A program made the translations under genes and the position numbers. From Amycolatopsis sp. NBC_00345 (GTDB lineage Bacteria; Actinomycetota; Actinomycetes; Mycobacteriales; Pseudonocardiaceae), in NCBI RefSeq assembly GCF_036116635.1, contig NZ_CP107995.1, positions 5,332,001 through 5,396,000 on the forward strand: a DNA stretch of 64,000 bases, in the 5' to 3' direction. Position 1 is the stretch's first letter. Every line of letters begins with the position of its first letter. Positions 50,166-57,791 of this stretch are shown piece after piece. Below the pieces are notes generated by a model. It was not told the origin of the DNA. It was given only the letters and a program-made list of their open reading frames with translations, and made no database searches.

Positions 50166-50771
50166 ATGGCCCGACTCACCCGCGCGGAAAGCCAGGCGCG
50201 TACCCGCGAGCAGCTCGTCGACACCGCCAAGGAGCTGTTCCTGCGCGACGGGTACTCGGTGACCTCGCTGGAGAAGGTCGCCGACGAGGCCGGGTACTCC
50301 AAGGGCGCCGTCTACTCGAACTTCCGCGGCAAGGACGAGCTGTGCCTGGCCGTGCTCGACCGGATCCACGACGAGCAGGTGAACCTCGTCGCGAGCGCGC
50401 TGGCCGGCGCCGAGGGGATGGAAGGCCTGCTCACGGCGTTCCAGGCCTGGGCGGAGCGCAGCATCGGCGACGAGGCGTGGACGGCACTGGAGGTCGAGTT
50501 CGCCACCAACGCCCGCCGCGACCCGCACGTGCGCGCGGAGCTGGCGAGCCGCGACAAGGCCATCCGCGACACCATCGCCGGCCTGCTCGCCGGCTACGCC
50601 GAGCGGTTCGGCATCACGCTGCCGATGCCGGCCGCCGACGCGGCGACGGCGCTGCTCAGCCTGGGGATCGGCCTCGGCGTGCAGCGCGCGATCGACCCGA
50701 CGATCCCGGTGCACGTGCTGCCGGACGTCATCCGGCTGTTCGCGGGCGGCGGGACGTCCACAAAGGACTAG
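50166..50771 (+). CDS. TetR/AcrR-family regulator
   Basis: Protein of 201 residues starting MARLTRAESQARTREQLVDT. HTH: KELFLRDGYSVTSLEKVADEAGYSKGAVYSNFRGKDELCLAVL, the AcrR-like SKGAVYSNFxxK type. Divergent from the monooxygenase-SDR operon, with a palindrome between. A nested terminator follows. Confidence 0.93.
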   Translation: MARLTRAESQARTREQLVDTAKELFLRDGYSVTSLEKVADEAGYSKGAVYSNFRGKDELCLAVLDRIHDEQVNLVASALAGAEGMEGLLTAFQAWAERSIGDEAWTALEVEFATNARRDPHVRAELASRDKAIRDTIAGLLAGYAERFGITLPMPAADAATALLSLGIGLGVQRAIDPTIPVHVLPDVIRLFAGGGTSTKD

Positions 50772-50775
50772 CGCA

Positions 50776-50852
50776 TACCGAAAAGAACCGGAAGCAAGCC
50801 GACCGGGAGGGGCGACACCGCCGCGATCTGCTTGCTTCCGGTCGGTTCGGTA
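50776..50852. terminator. Nested stem-loop after tetR
   Basis: Inner arms ACCGGAAGCAAGC (50787-50799) and GCTTGCTTCCGGT (50830-50842), outer arms TACCGAA (50776-50782) and TTCGGTA (50846-50852). Located 5 bp after the stop, so it is probably a terminator. Confidence 0.65.
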
Positions 50853-51034
50853 TCCACCGGCACAGTCGTCCTCGAACGACCGGTTTACCCCTTGCCGTGT
50901 GAGTCACCCTTGGTTATCGTGGCGCTACGCCGCAGCAGCACCCGAAGCACCGTTTCCCCGGCCCTGCCAGGGAATTCGAGGCTTCGGCCGTCATGTCCAC
51001 GTGTGCTCACCCTGCGGAAAGGGATCCTCAGCCC

Positions 51035-51889
51035 ATGCGCAAGACGATGCGGCCTGTCCTCGTCACCGGTCTGTCGGTGGCCTCGGTCCTCGCTGTCGCG
51101 ATCGCCACCCCCGCCCTGTCCTCGGCCGCCCCCGCGGCGCCGCCCGCGCTCGTCTCCAGTGCGTCGATCCTCGCCTCCGACGGTGACCTCTCTTCGCCGG
51201 AGAAGAAGGAAATCGCGATGGAGCTGGTGTCGAGCGCGGAGAACTCCTCGCTCGACTGGAAGGCGCAGTACTCCTACATCGAGGACATCGGTGACGGCCG
51301 CGGCTACACCGCCGGCATCATCGGCTTCTGCTCCGGCACCGGCGACATGCTGGAGCTGGTGCAGGCCTACACCCAGTCCGTGCCGGACAACCCGCTCGCG
51401 AAGTACTTGCCCGCGCTGGAGAAGGTGAACGGCTCCGACTCGCACGACGGCCTCGGCTCGGCGTTCGAGAGCGCCTGGAAGGCGGCCGCGGAGACCTCGG
51501 AGTTCCAGGCCGCGCAGGACAGCGAGCGCGACCGCGTGTACTTCGACCCGGCCGTGAACCAGGGGAAGTCCGACGGCCTCGGCGTGCTCGGCCAGTTCAT
51601 CTACTACGACGCCATCGTGATGCACGGCCCCGGCGACAGCTCCGACAGCTTCGGCGGTATCCGTAATTCCGCCATCCAAAAAGCGAAGCCGCCTTCACAG
51701 GGCGGCGACGAGACCACCTACCTCAAGGCGTTCCTCGACGCCCGCAAGGTGATCATGAAGCAGGAGGAGGCGCACGCGGACACTTCGCGCGTCGACACCG
51801 AGCAGCTGGTGTTCCTCAACGACGGCAACCTCGACCTGCACACGCCGCTGAAGTGGCAGGTCTACGGCGACCCTTACGAGATCAGCTGA
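51035..51889 (+). CDS. Secreted GH46 chitosanase
   Basis: Protein of 284 residues starting MRKTMRPVLVTGLSVASVLA. Sec signal peptide with likely cleavage after PALSSAAPA (about residue 32). The mature part has the GH46 pattern: catalytic Glu in AMELVSSAENSSLDW and Asp in SYIEDIGDGRGYTAGIIGFCSGTGDM, then FIYYDAIVMHGPG. It hydrolyses chitosan outside the cell. A monocistronic unit with its own terminator at 51904. Confidence 0.93.
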   Translation: MRKTMRPVLVTGLSVASVLAVAIATPALSSAAPAAPPALVSSASILASDGDLSSPEKKEIAMELVSSAENSSLDWKAQYSYIEDIGDGRGYTAGIIGFCSGTGDMLELVQAYTQSVPDNPLAKYLPALEKVNGSDSHDGLGSAFESAWKAAAETSEFQAAQDSERDRVYFDPAVNQGKSDGLGVLGQFIYYDAIVMHGPGDSSDSFGGIRNSAIQKAKPPSQGGDETTYLKAFLDARKVIMKQEEAHADTSRVDTEQLVFLNDGNLDLHTPLKWQVYGDPYEIS

Positions 51890-51903
51890 GACCGCCCCCG
51901 CAC

Positions 51904-51942
51904 CGCGGAAGGCCCGGGATTACTCCGCTCGGGCCTTCCGCG
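51904..51942 (+). terminator. Terminator after chitosanase gene
   Basis: Arms CGCGGAAGGCCCG (51904-51916) and CGGGCCTTCCGCG (51930-51942) with a 13-nt loop, 14 bp after the stop. Confidence 0.75.
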
Positions 51943-51971
51943 TTCGGCCGTCACCCCTAAGATCGCCGGGT

Positions 51972-52679
51972 ATGAGGCGACTTCTGGTGGTGCTGCTCTG
52001 TGCCGCGGCGGCCGCGATCTTCGGCGCGGACGGGCTTTCCGACGCCGCACCGGCCAGCACCCCCGAACGCCTGCCGCTGGCTTACACCGGATCGGCCCGG
52101 CAGCTGGTGACTGTGGTGGGCGCTTCCCCTTCGGCGACCACGGCGGTGCTGACGGCGTGGCAGAAGTCCGGCAACCGGTGGGTGCGGGCGCTCGGGCCGT
52201 ACCCGGCGTTCGTGGGCGCGGACGGGATCGGGCGGGCCAGCGAGTCGACCTCGCACACGCCCGCCGGGGTGTTCACGTTGACCGAGGCCTTCGGGATCCA
52301 GCCCAGCAACGGGACCCGGCTCCCGTACCGGCAGGTCGGCCGCTCGGACTGGTGGGTCTCCGACGTGCGGTCGCCGTTCTACAACCAGCACCACTCCTGC
52401 GCCCCGGGCACCTGCCCGTTCGACGAGTCGGCCGGCGAGGACCTCGGCGAGGCCGGCCCGGTCTACGATCACGCGACAGTGATCGACTACAACCGGAACC
52501 CGGTGGTCCCCGGCGCCGGGTCGGCGTTTTTCCTGCACGTGTCCGCGGGCAGGCCCACGGCCGGCTGCGTCTCGCTGGCCGGGACGGACCTGGACGCCGT
52601 GATGCGGTGGCTGGACCCGGCGGCCCGGCCGGTGATCGCCATCGGGCTCGAATCCACCGAAAATCGGGGCAGCGCATGA
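51972..52679 (+). CDS. L,D-transpeptidase family protein
   Basis: Protein of 235 residues starting MRRLLVVLLCAAAAAIFGAD. Signal peptide of about 25 residues. The C-terminal YkuD-type active site is FFLHVSAGRPTAGCVSL, with His and the nucleophilic Cys, preceded by SHTPAGVFTLTEAFG. It may cross-link peptidoglycan or modify a related periplasmic substrate; these short forms lack a PG-binding domain. The stop overlaps the next ATG (52676). Confidence 0.88.
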   Translation: MRRLLVVLLCAAAAAIFGADGLSDAAPASTPERLPLAYTGSARQLVTVVGASPSATTAVLTAWQKSGNRWVRALGPYPAFVGADGIGRASESTSHTPAGVFTLTEAFGIQPSNGTRLPYRQVGRSDWWVSDVRSPFYNQHHSCAPGTCPFDESAGEDLGEAGPVYDHATVIDYNRNPVVPGAGSAFFLHVSAGRPTAGCVSLAGTDLDAVMRWLDPAARPVIAIGLESTENRGSA

Positions 52680-53596
52680 CTTCCACCAGGCACGACGGCG
52701 ACAGCTGGGACCTGGCCTCCAGCGTCGGCGCGACCGCCACCATGGCCGCGGCGGTCCGGGCGATCGCGACCCGCGCGGATCCTTCGCTCATCAACGACCC
52801 GTTCGCCGAACCGCTGGTCCGGGCGGTCGGCGTCGACCTCCTCACCCGGCTGGCGAGCGGTGAAATGGACCCCGGCGACCTGGTCGGGCCGGTCTCGATC
52901 GACGTGGCCAAGATCCGCACCAAGTTCTACGACGAGTTCTTCCTCGACGCGGCGAAGGCCGGCGTCACGCAGGCCGTGATCCTGGCTTCGGGGCTGGATT
53001 CCCGCACGTACCGGCTGCCCTGGCCGGCCGGGACCGTGGTGTACGAGCTCGACCAGCCGCAGGTCATCGAATTCAAGACCCGCACACTGGCCGAGCTGGG
53101 CGCCGCGCCCACCGCCGACCGCCGGGTGGCCGCGGTCGACCTGCGCGACGATTGGCCGGCCGCACTGCGCACCGCCGGATTCGACCCGGCCCGGCCGACC
53201 GCGTGGAGCGCCGAAGGCCTGCTGGGCTACCTGCCGCCCGAGGCGCAGGACCGGCTGCTGGACACCGTCACCGAACTCAGCGCGCCGGGCAGCCGGGTGG
53301 CCACCGAAAACCGGCCCAACCCGAAGCCGGGCGACGAGAACAAGACGAAGGAAGGCCTGAACCGCATCTCCGACAGCTGGCGTAAGCACGGTTACGCGCC
53401 CGACATGGTGAAGCTGCGCTATTTCGGTGAGCGCAACGAAGCGGCTCCCTACCTGACCGGCCTCGGCTGGGCGTTGAACGCGTTCAGCACCCAGGACCTG
53501 TTGACTGCCAACAACCTTCCGCCGCTCAAGGACGACGAACTGAGCATGGGCGGCGTGCGCTACGTCAGCGGCGTCCTCGGCAAGACCACGAAGTAG
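52676..53596 (+). CDS. Class I SAM-dependent methyltransferase (TIGR00027/PPM type)
   Basis: Protein of 306 residues starting MTSTRHDGDSWDLASSVGAT. The leucine-carboxyl-methyltransferase-like family common in actinomycetes shows RTKFYDEFFLDAAKAG, QAVILASGLDSRTYRLPWP, VVYELDQPQVIEFK, AVDLRDDWPAAL and WSAEGLLGYLPPEAQDRLL. Physiological substrate unknown, often cell-envelope or secondary metabolism related. Overlaps the L,D-transpeptidase gene by 4 bp. Confidence 0.93.
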   Translation: MTSTRHDGDSWDLASSVGATATMAAAVRAIATRADPSLINDPFAEPLVRAVGVDLLTRLASGEMDPGDLVGPVSIDVAKIRTKFYDEFFLDAAKAGVTQAVILASGLDSRTYRLPWPAGTVVYELDQPQVIEFKTRTLAELGAAPTADRRVAAVDLRDDWPAALRTAGFDPARPTAWSAEGLLGYLPPEAQDRLLDTVTELSAPGSRVATENRPNPKPGDENKTKEGLNRISDSWRKHGYAPDMVKLRYFGERNEAAPYLTGLGWALNAFSTQDLLTANNLPPLKDDELSMGGVRYVSGVLGKTTK

Positions 53597-53648
53597 CTGC
53601 TAACGCCCCGGCGGCCTCGTTGAAGCGGCCCCTGCGTGATCGGGACAT

Positions 53649-54638
53649 TCACGCCCCGGCGAGCAGGTCCTCCGCCGTGCGGGTGTTGATGATCCGGTCC
53701 GCGTCCAGGCCCGCCTTCTCCGCCCGGACGCAGCCGTAGACCTGCCAGTCCAGCTGGCCGGGGGCGTGCGCGTCGCTGTCGATGGCGAAGTCGCAGCCCA
53801 GCTCCGCGGCCAGGCGCAGCAGCCGCATGGGCGGGTCGAGGCGTTCCGGGCGTGAGTTGATCTCGACGGCGACGCCGTGCTCGCGGCACGCGGTGAAGAC
53901 CTTCTCCGCGTCGAAGGCCGACTCCGGGCGCCCTTGGCCACGGACGAGGCGGCCCGTGCAGTGCCCGAGGACGCGGACGTGCGGGTTCGCCACCGCGTCC
54001 AGCAGGCGCGGGGTCATCTCGCGGGACGGCATGCGCAGTTTCGAGTGGACGCTCGCCACCACGAAGTCCAGCCGGGACAGCAGCGCCTCGGTCTGGTCCA
54101 GGCCGCCGTCGAGCAGGATGTCGACCTCGATGCCGTGCAGCAGCCGGAACGGCGCCAGCGCCTCGTTCACGCGCGCCACCTCGTCCATCTGGCTGCGCAG
54201 CCGCTCGGCGGAAAGACCGTGGGCGACGGTGAGCCGCGGCGAATGGTCGGTCAGGACCATCCATTCGTGGCCCAGCTCGCGGCCCGCTTCCGCCATCTCC
54301 AGGATCGGGCTGCCGCCGTCGGACCAGTCGGAGTGGGTGTGGCAGTCGCCGCGGAGAGCGGCCCGCAGCGCGCCGCCGTCCGGCAAGTCCGCTTCGCTGA
54401 CCTTCGCCGCGTACGCCGGGACGCGGCCCATCCAGGCGTCCTCGATCACGCCGGCGGTCGCCTTGCCGATGCCCTTGAGCGCCTGCAGGGTGCCGGACCG
54501 GACGCGGCTCTCCAGCTCGTCGGCCGGCAGCCGGTCGACGACCCCCGCGGCCTGCCGGAAGGCGCGGACGCGGTAGGTCGGCTCACCCGCGCGCTCCAGC
54601 TGGAACGCGATGTCGCGTAATGCCCGGGCCGGATCCAT
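53649..54638 (-). CDS. PHP-domain phosphoesterase with N-terminal HhH region
   Basis: Protein of 329 residues starting MDPARALRDIAFQLERAGEP. Residues 1-75 resemble the helix-hairpin-helix fold of family X polymerases (VRSGTLQALKGIGKATAGVI). Residues 95-329 form a PHP domain with metal ligands in DCHTHSDWSDGG, LTDHSPRL, GIEVDIL, VASVHSK, GHCTGR and IDSDAHAPGQLDW. It looks like the C-terminal half of a bacterial PolX without the polymerase domain, possibly a DNA-end 3' phosphatase or nuclease. Convergent with the methyltransferase; the metallophosphoesterase lies just upstream. Confidence 0.9.
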   Translation of the reverse strand: MDPARALRDIAFQLERAGEPTYRVRAFRQAAGVVDRLPADELESRVRSGTLQALKGIGKATAGVIEDAWMGRVPAYAAKVSEADLPDGGALRAALRGDCHTHSDWSDGGSPILEMAEAGRELGHEWMVLTDHSPRLTVAHGLSAERLRSQMDEVARVNEALAPFRLLHGIEVDILLDGGLDQTEALLSRLDFVVASVHSKLRMPSREMTPRLLDAVANPHVRVLGHCTGRLVRGQGRPESAFDAEKVFTACREHGVAVEINSRPERLDPPMRLLRLAAELGCDFAIDSDAHAPGQLDWQVYGCVRAEKAGLDADRIINTRTAEDLLAGA

Positions 54639-54648
54639 GCGTCCTGTT

Positions 54649-55152
54649 CTACCCCCGCCGGGGCAGCTCGTGCAGCTCGACGTCCACCAGTTCGCCGCCG
54701 CGGATCTCGGCGGTCTGGTAGGTGCAGGACGGCTGGCGCCGCCGGTCCGTGGGCGAGCCCGGGTTGAGCAGCCGCAGGCCGCCGGGTGTCACCGAGTCCC
54801 ACGGGATGTGGCTGTGGCCGAACACGAGCACGTCGGTTTCCGGGTACAGCGCGTCGCAGCGCTGCTCGCGGCCCTTGGCGTCGCCGGTCTCGTGCACCAC
54901 GGCCAGCCGGACGCCGCCGAGGTTCACCCGCGCCACCTCGGGCAGCCACTCCCGCAGCTCCGGGCCGTCGTTGTTGCCGTAGACGCCGACCAGCCGCTTG
55001 CTCTCCACGGCGAGCTGGTCGAACGCGTCCAGGTCGACCCAGTCGCCGGCGTGCACGACGACGTCGGCGTGCGCCACCTCGTCCCAGAGCTCGCTGGGCA
55101 GCTCCTTCGCCCGTTTCGGCAGATGGGTGTCCGCCACGAGCAGCAGCCGCAC
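54649..55152 (-). CDS. Calcineurin-like metallophosphoesterase (YfcE/MJ0936 type)
   Basis: Protein of 167 residues from GTG 55152, with GGAGG 10 nt upstream; GTG 55161 overlapping the GntR stop is an alternative. Motifs LLLVADTHLP (D-x-H), VVHAGDWVD, GVYGNNDGPE (GNND) and VFGHSHIP (GHxH) with a C-terminal NPGSPTDRRRQ. Small family of phosphodiesterases of uncertain substrate. Part of a minus-strand run GntR-MPE-PHP. Confidence 0.88.
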   Translation of the reverse strand: MRLLLVADTHLPKRAKELPSELWDEVAHADVVVHAGDWVDLDAFDQLAVESKRLVGVYGNNDGPELREWLPEVARVNLGGVRLAVVHETGDAKGREQRCDALYPETDVLVFGHSHIPWDSVTPGGLRLLNPGSPTDRRRQPSCTYQTAEIRGGELVDVELHELPRRG

Positions 55153-55157
55153 TCCGG

Positions 55158-55835
55158 TCACGCCTCCTCTGGCCCGGTCTCTGGCCCGATCGCGTCGAGC
55201 ACCCGCTCGAGGAACGAGCCGATGTGCTTGCGCAGCAAGTCTTCCGCACCCCCGGCGTCGCCCTTTTTCGCGGCGTTCAGCACGGCCTTGTGCTCCGCCC
55301 ACTCCTTGCGCCAGCTCGGGTGCGCGTCCCAGCCGACGACGGTGATCAGCGCGGCCCGGTCCTTGAGGTCGTCCAGGATGGACACCAGCAGCGGGTTGCC
55401 GCAGCCGCGGTACAACGCCTGGTGGAACCGCCGGTTCAGCAGGCTCAGCGCGGCGTGGTCCTTGTCGGCGAGCGCGGCCGAGGCCTCTTTCAGCGCCTCC
55501 GCGGCGTCCTCGAACAGCGCGGGGTCCCGCCGTTCCACCGAGCGCCGGACGGCCTCGGGCTCGAGCACCATCCGCACGTCGTAGACCGATCGCGCCAGCG
55601 CCGCGTCGACCACACACACCGAAGCGCCCTTGTACGGGCTGAACGTCACCAGTCCCGAGTTCGACAGCACCTTCAGCGCCTCGCGCACCGGCGTCTTCGA
55701 CACGCCCAGCCGCTGGGCCAGCTCGGCCTCGACCAGCGGCTGCCCCGGCCGCAGCTCCCGGGTGAGGATGCCACGCCGGATCTCCTCCAGCACCACTTCG
55801 GTGCGGGAGGCGGGCAGGCTGAACGTCGGTGGCAT
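55158..55835 (-). CDS. GntR/FadR-family regulator (FCD domain)
   Basis: Protein of 225 residues starting MPPTFSLPASRTEVVLEEIR. Winged HTH: RPGQPLVEAELAQRLGVSKTPVREALKVL; FCD effector domain with RMVLEPEAVRRS, NRRFHQALYRGCGN and EWAEHKAVLNAAKKGD (metal-binding His and Asp). Divergent from the IlvD/Edd dehydratase gene; TGATCATATATCA at 55921-55933 is a likely operator. Probably represses sugar-acid catabolism until the sugar acid binds. Confidence 0.92.
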   Translation of the reverse strand: MPPTFSLPASRTEVVLEEIRRGILTRELRPGQPLVEAELAQRLGVSKTPVREALKVLSNSGLVTFSPYKGASVCVVDAALARSVYDVRMVLEPEAVRRSVERRDPALFEDAAEALKEASAALADKDHAALSLLNRRFHQALYRGCGNPLLVSILDDLKDRAALITVVGWDAHPSWRKEWAEHKAVLNAAKKGDAGGAEDLLRKHIGSFLERVLDAIGPETGPEEA

Positions 55836-55920
55836 CGGGCGCTCCAGGCTCTCGCGAGATCTGTGCTGTTCAACTTAACCAGGCGCCCGGCGCCGGGGCC
55901 CGCGGCGCGCTCGGCGAGGA

Positions 55921-55933
55921 TGATCATATATCA
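55921..55933. promoter_or_regulatory. Candidate GntR operator
   Basis: TGAT-CATAT-ATCA, an AT-rich palindromic site unusual in this GC-rich DNA, 45 bp upstream of the dehydratase GTG and close to a -10-like CATACT. Typical of FadR-subfamily GntR operators. Confidence 0.5.
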
Positions 55934-55978
55934 GATGCCATACTCGGCGAGACGAGGAAAGGCGAGGTGGGAACGATC

Positions 55979-57703
55979 GTGGCCATCAGGAAACCCGAGG
56001 AACTCCGCAGCCACCGGTGGTTCGGCGGCGACGAGCTGCGCAGCTTCAGCCACCGGGCGCGGGCCCGTCAGCTGGGTTATCTCCCGGAAGAGCACCTCGG
56101 CAAGCCGGTGATCGCGATCCTCAACACCTGGAGCGACATCAACCCGTGCCACATGCACCTGCGGGAACGCGCCGAGCAGGTGAAGCGCGGCGTCTGGCAG
56201 GCGGGCGGCTTCCCGCTGGAGTTCCCTGTGGCGACGCTCTCGGAGACCTACCAGAAGCCCACGCCGATGCTCTACCGCAACCTGCTGGCGATGGAGACCG
56301 AGGAGATCCTGCGGTCCTACCCGGTCGACGGCGCGGTGCTGATGGGCGGCTGCGACAAGACCACCCCGGCCCTGCTGATGGGCGCGGCCAGCGCCGGGCT
56401 GCCCGCGATCTTCGTGCCCGCCGGGCCGATGCTGCGCGGGCACTGGCGCGACCAGACCCTCGGCAGCGGCACCGACATGTGGAAGTACTGGGACGAACGG
56501 CGTGCCGGGCTGATCGGCGACGCGGAGCTGTCCGAGCTGGAGCGCGGCCTCGCCCGCTCCCCCGGCCACTGCATGACGATGGGCACGGCGTCCACCATGA
56601 CCTCGGCCGCCGAGGTGCTGGGCCTGACCCTGCCGGGCGCGGCGTCGATCCCCGCCGTCGACTCCGCCCACCACCGGATGGCCGCGGCGAGCGGCGCGCG
56701 GATCGTCGGCCAGGTGTGGGAGGACCTGACCATCACGAAGATCCTCGACCGGCGCGCGTACGCCGACGCGATCACCACCGTGCTCGCGCTCGGCGGCTCG
56801 ACGAACGCGCTGATCCACCTGATCGCGATGGCCGGGCGCAGCGGGATCGGCCTGACGCCCGCCGATTTCGACGCCCTCGCCCGGCGCGTCCCGGTGCTGG
56901 CCAACATCCGCCCCGGCGGCGACTGGCTGATGGAGGACTTCTACTACGCCGGCGGCCTGCCCGGCCTGCTGTCGCGGCTGACCGACCTCCTGCACACCGA
57001 CCGCGTCACGGTCACCGGGCAGACGCTCGGCGAGACGCTGGCCGAGGCGCGCGTGCACAACGACGACGTGATCCGGCCCCGGGACAACCCGCTGGCGGCC
57101 GAGGGCGGCATCGCCGTGCTGCGCGGGAACCTGGCGCCCTCGGGCGCGGTGATCAAGCACATCGCGGCGTCGCCGGCACTGCTCACCCACACCGGGCCCG
57201 CGGTGGTGTTCAACGACTACCGCGACCTGAAGCGGCGGATCAACGACCCGTCGCTCGGCATCACCGCGGACTCGGTGCTGGTGCTGCGCGGCTCCGGCCC
57301 GCTCGGCGGCCCCGGCATGCCGGAGTACGGCATGCTGCCGATCCCGGACCACCTGCTGGCCCAGGGCGTGCGCGACATGGTGCGGATCTCCGACGCCCGG
57401 ATGAGCGGCACCAGCTACGGCGCGTGCGTGCTGCACGTGGCGCCGGAATCGCACGTCGGCGGCCCGCTCGCGCTGGTCCGCGACGGTGACCTGATCACCC
57501 TCGACGTGCCGGGCCGCGTCCTGCGGCTGGAGGTCGAAAACGCCGAGCTGGAGCGGCGCCGCGCGGAGTGGTCCGCCCCGCCGCCGCATTACGAGCGGGG
57601 CTACGGCGCGCTGTACTCCGAGCACATCACGCAGGCGGACGAGGGCTGCGACTTCGACTTCCTCGCCCGGGCCGGCACCACCCCGGAGCCCGATCCACGC
57701 TGA
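55979..57703 (+). CDS. IlvD/Edd-family sugar-acid dehydratase
   Basis: Protein of 574 residues from GTG 55979 with AGGTGGG upstream. Fe-S dehydratase motifs: NTWSDINPCHMHLRERAEQV (Cys ligand), DGAVLMGGCDKTTPALLMGA (Cys) and RSPGHCMTMGTASTMTSAAE (Cys), plus LALGGSTNALIHL. The length and TWSDINPC pattern fit L-arabinonate/D-xylonate dehydratases better than the branched-chain IlvD. It probably converts an aldonate to the 2-keto-3-deoxy acid. Controlled by the divergent GntR gene. No other sugar-acid genes are adjacent. Confidence 0.9.
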   Translation: MAIRKPEELRSHRWFGGDELRSFSHRARARQLGYLPEEHLGKPVIAILNTWSDINPCHMHLRERAEQVKRGVWQAGGFPLEFPVATLSETYQKPTPMLYRNLLAMETEEILRSYPVDGAVLMGGCDKTTPALLMGAASAGLPAIFVPAGPMLRGHWRDQTLGSGTDMWKYWDERRAGLIGDAELSELERGLARSPGHCMTMGTASTMTSAAEVLGLTLPGAASIPAVDSAHHRMAAASGARIVGQVWEDLTITKILDRRAYADAITTVLALGGSTNALIHLIAMAGRSGIGLTPADFDALARRVPVLANIRPGGDWLMEDFYYAGGLPGLLSRLTDLLHTDRVTVTGQTLGETLAEARVHNDDVIRPRDNPLAAEGGIAVLRGNLAPSGAVIKHIAASPALLTHTGPAVVFNDYRDLKRRINDPSLGITADSVLVLRGSGPLGGPGMPEYGMLPIPDHLLAQGVRDMVRISDARMSGTSYGACVLHVAPESHVGGPLALVRDGDLITLDVPGRVLRLEVENAELERRRAEWSAPPPHYERGYGALYSEHITQADEGCDFDFLARAGTTPEPDPR

Positions 57704-57791
57704 CCGGTTTGTTCCCTGAGGGGCACTAGTCCGCCATGTCCAGCTTTGCCCGTACCCTGTAGTGCGGGACACAGCAGGAGAGGGTGGAGAG

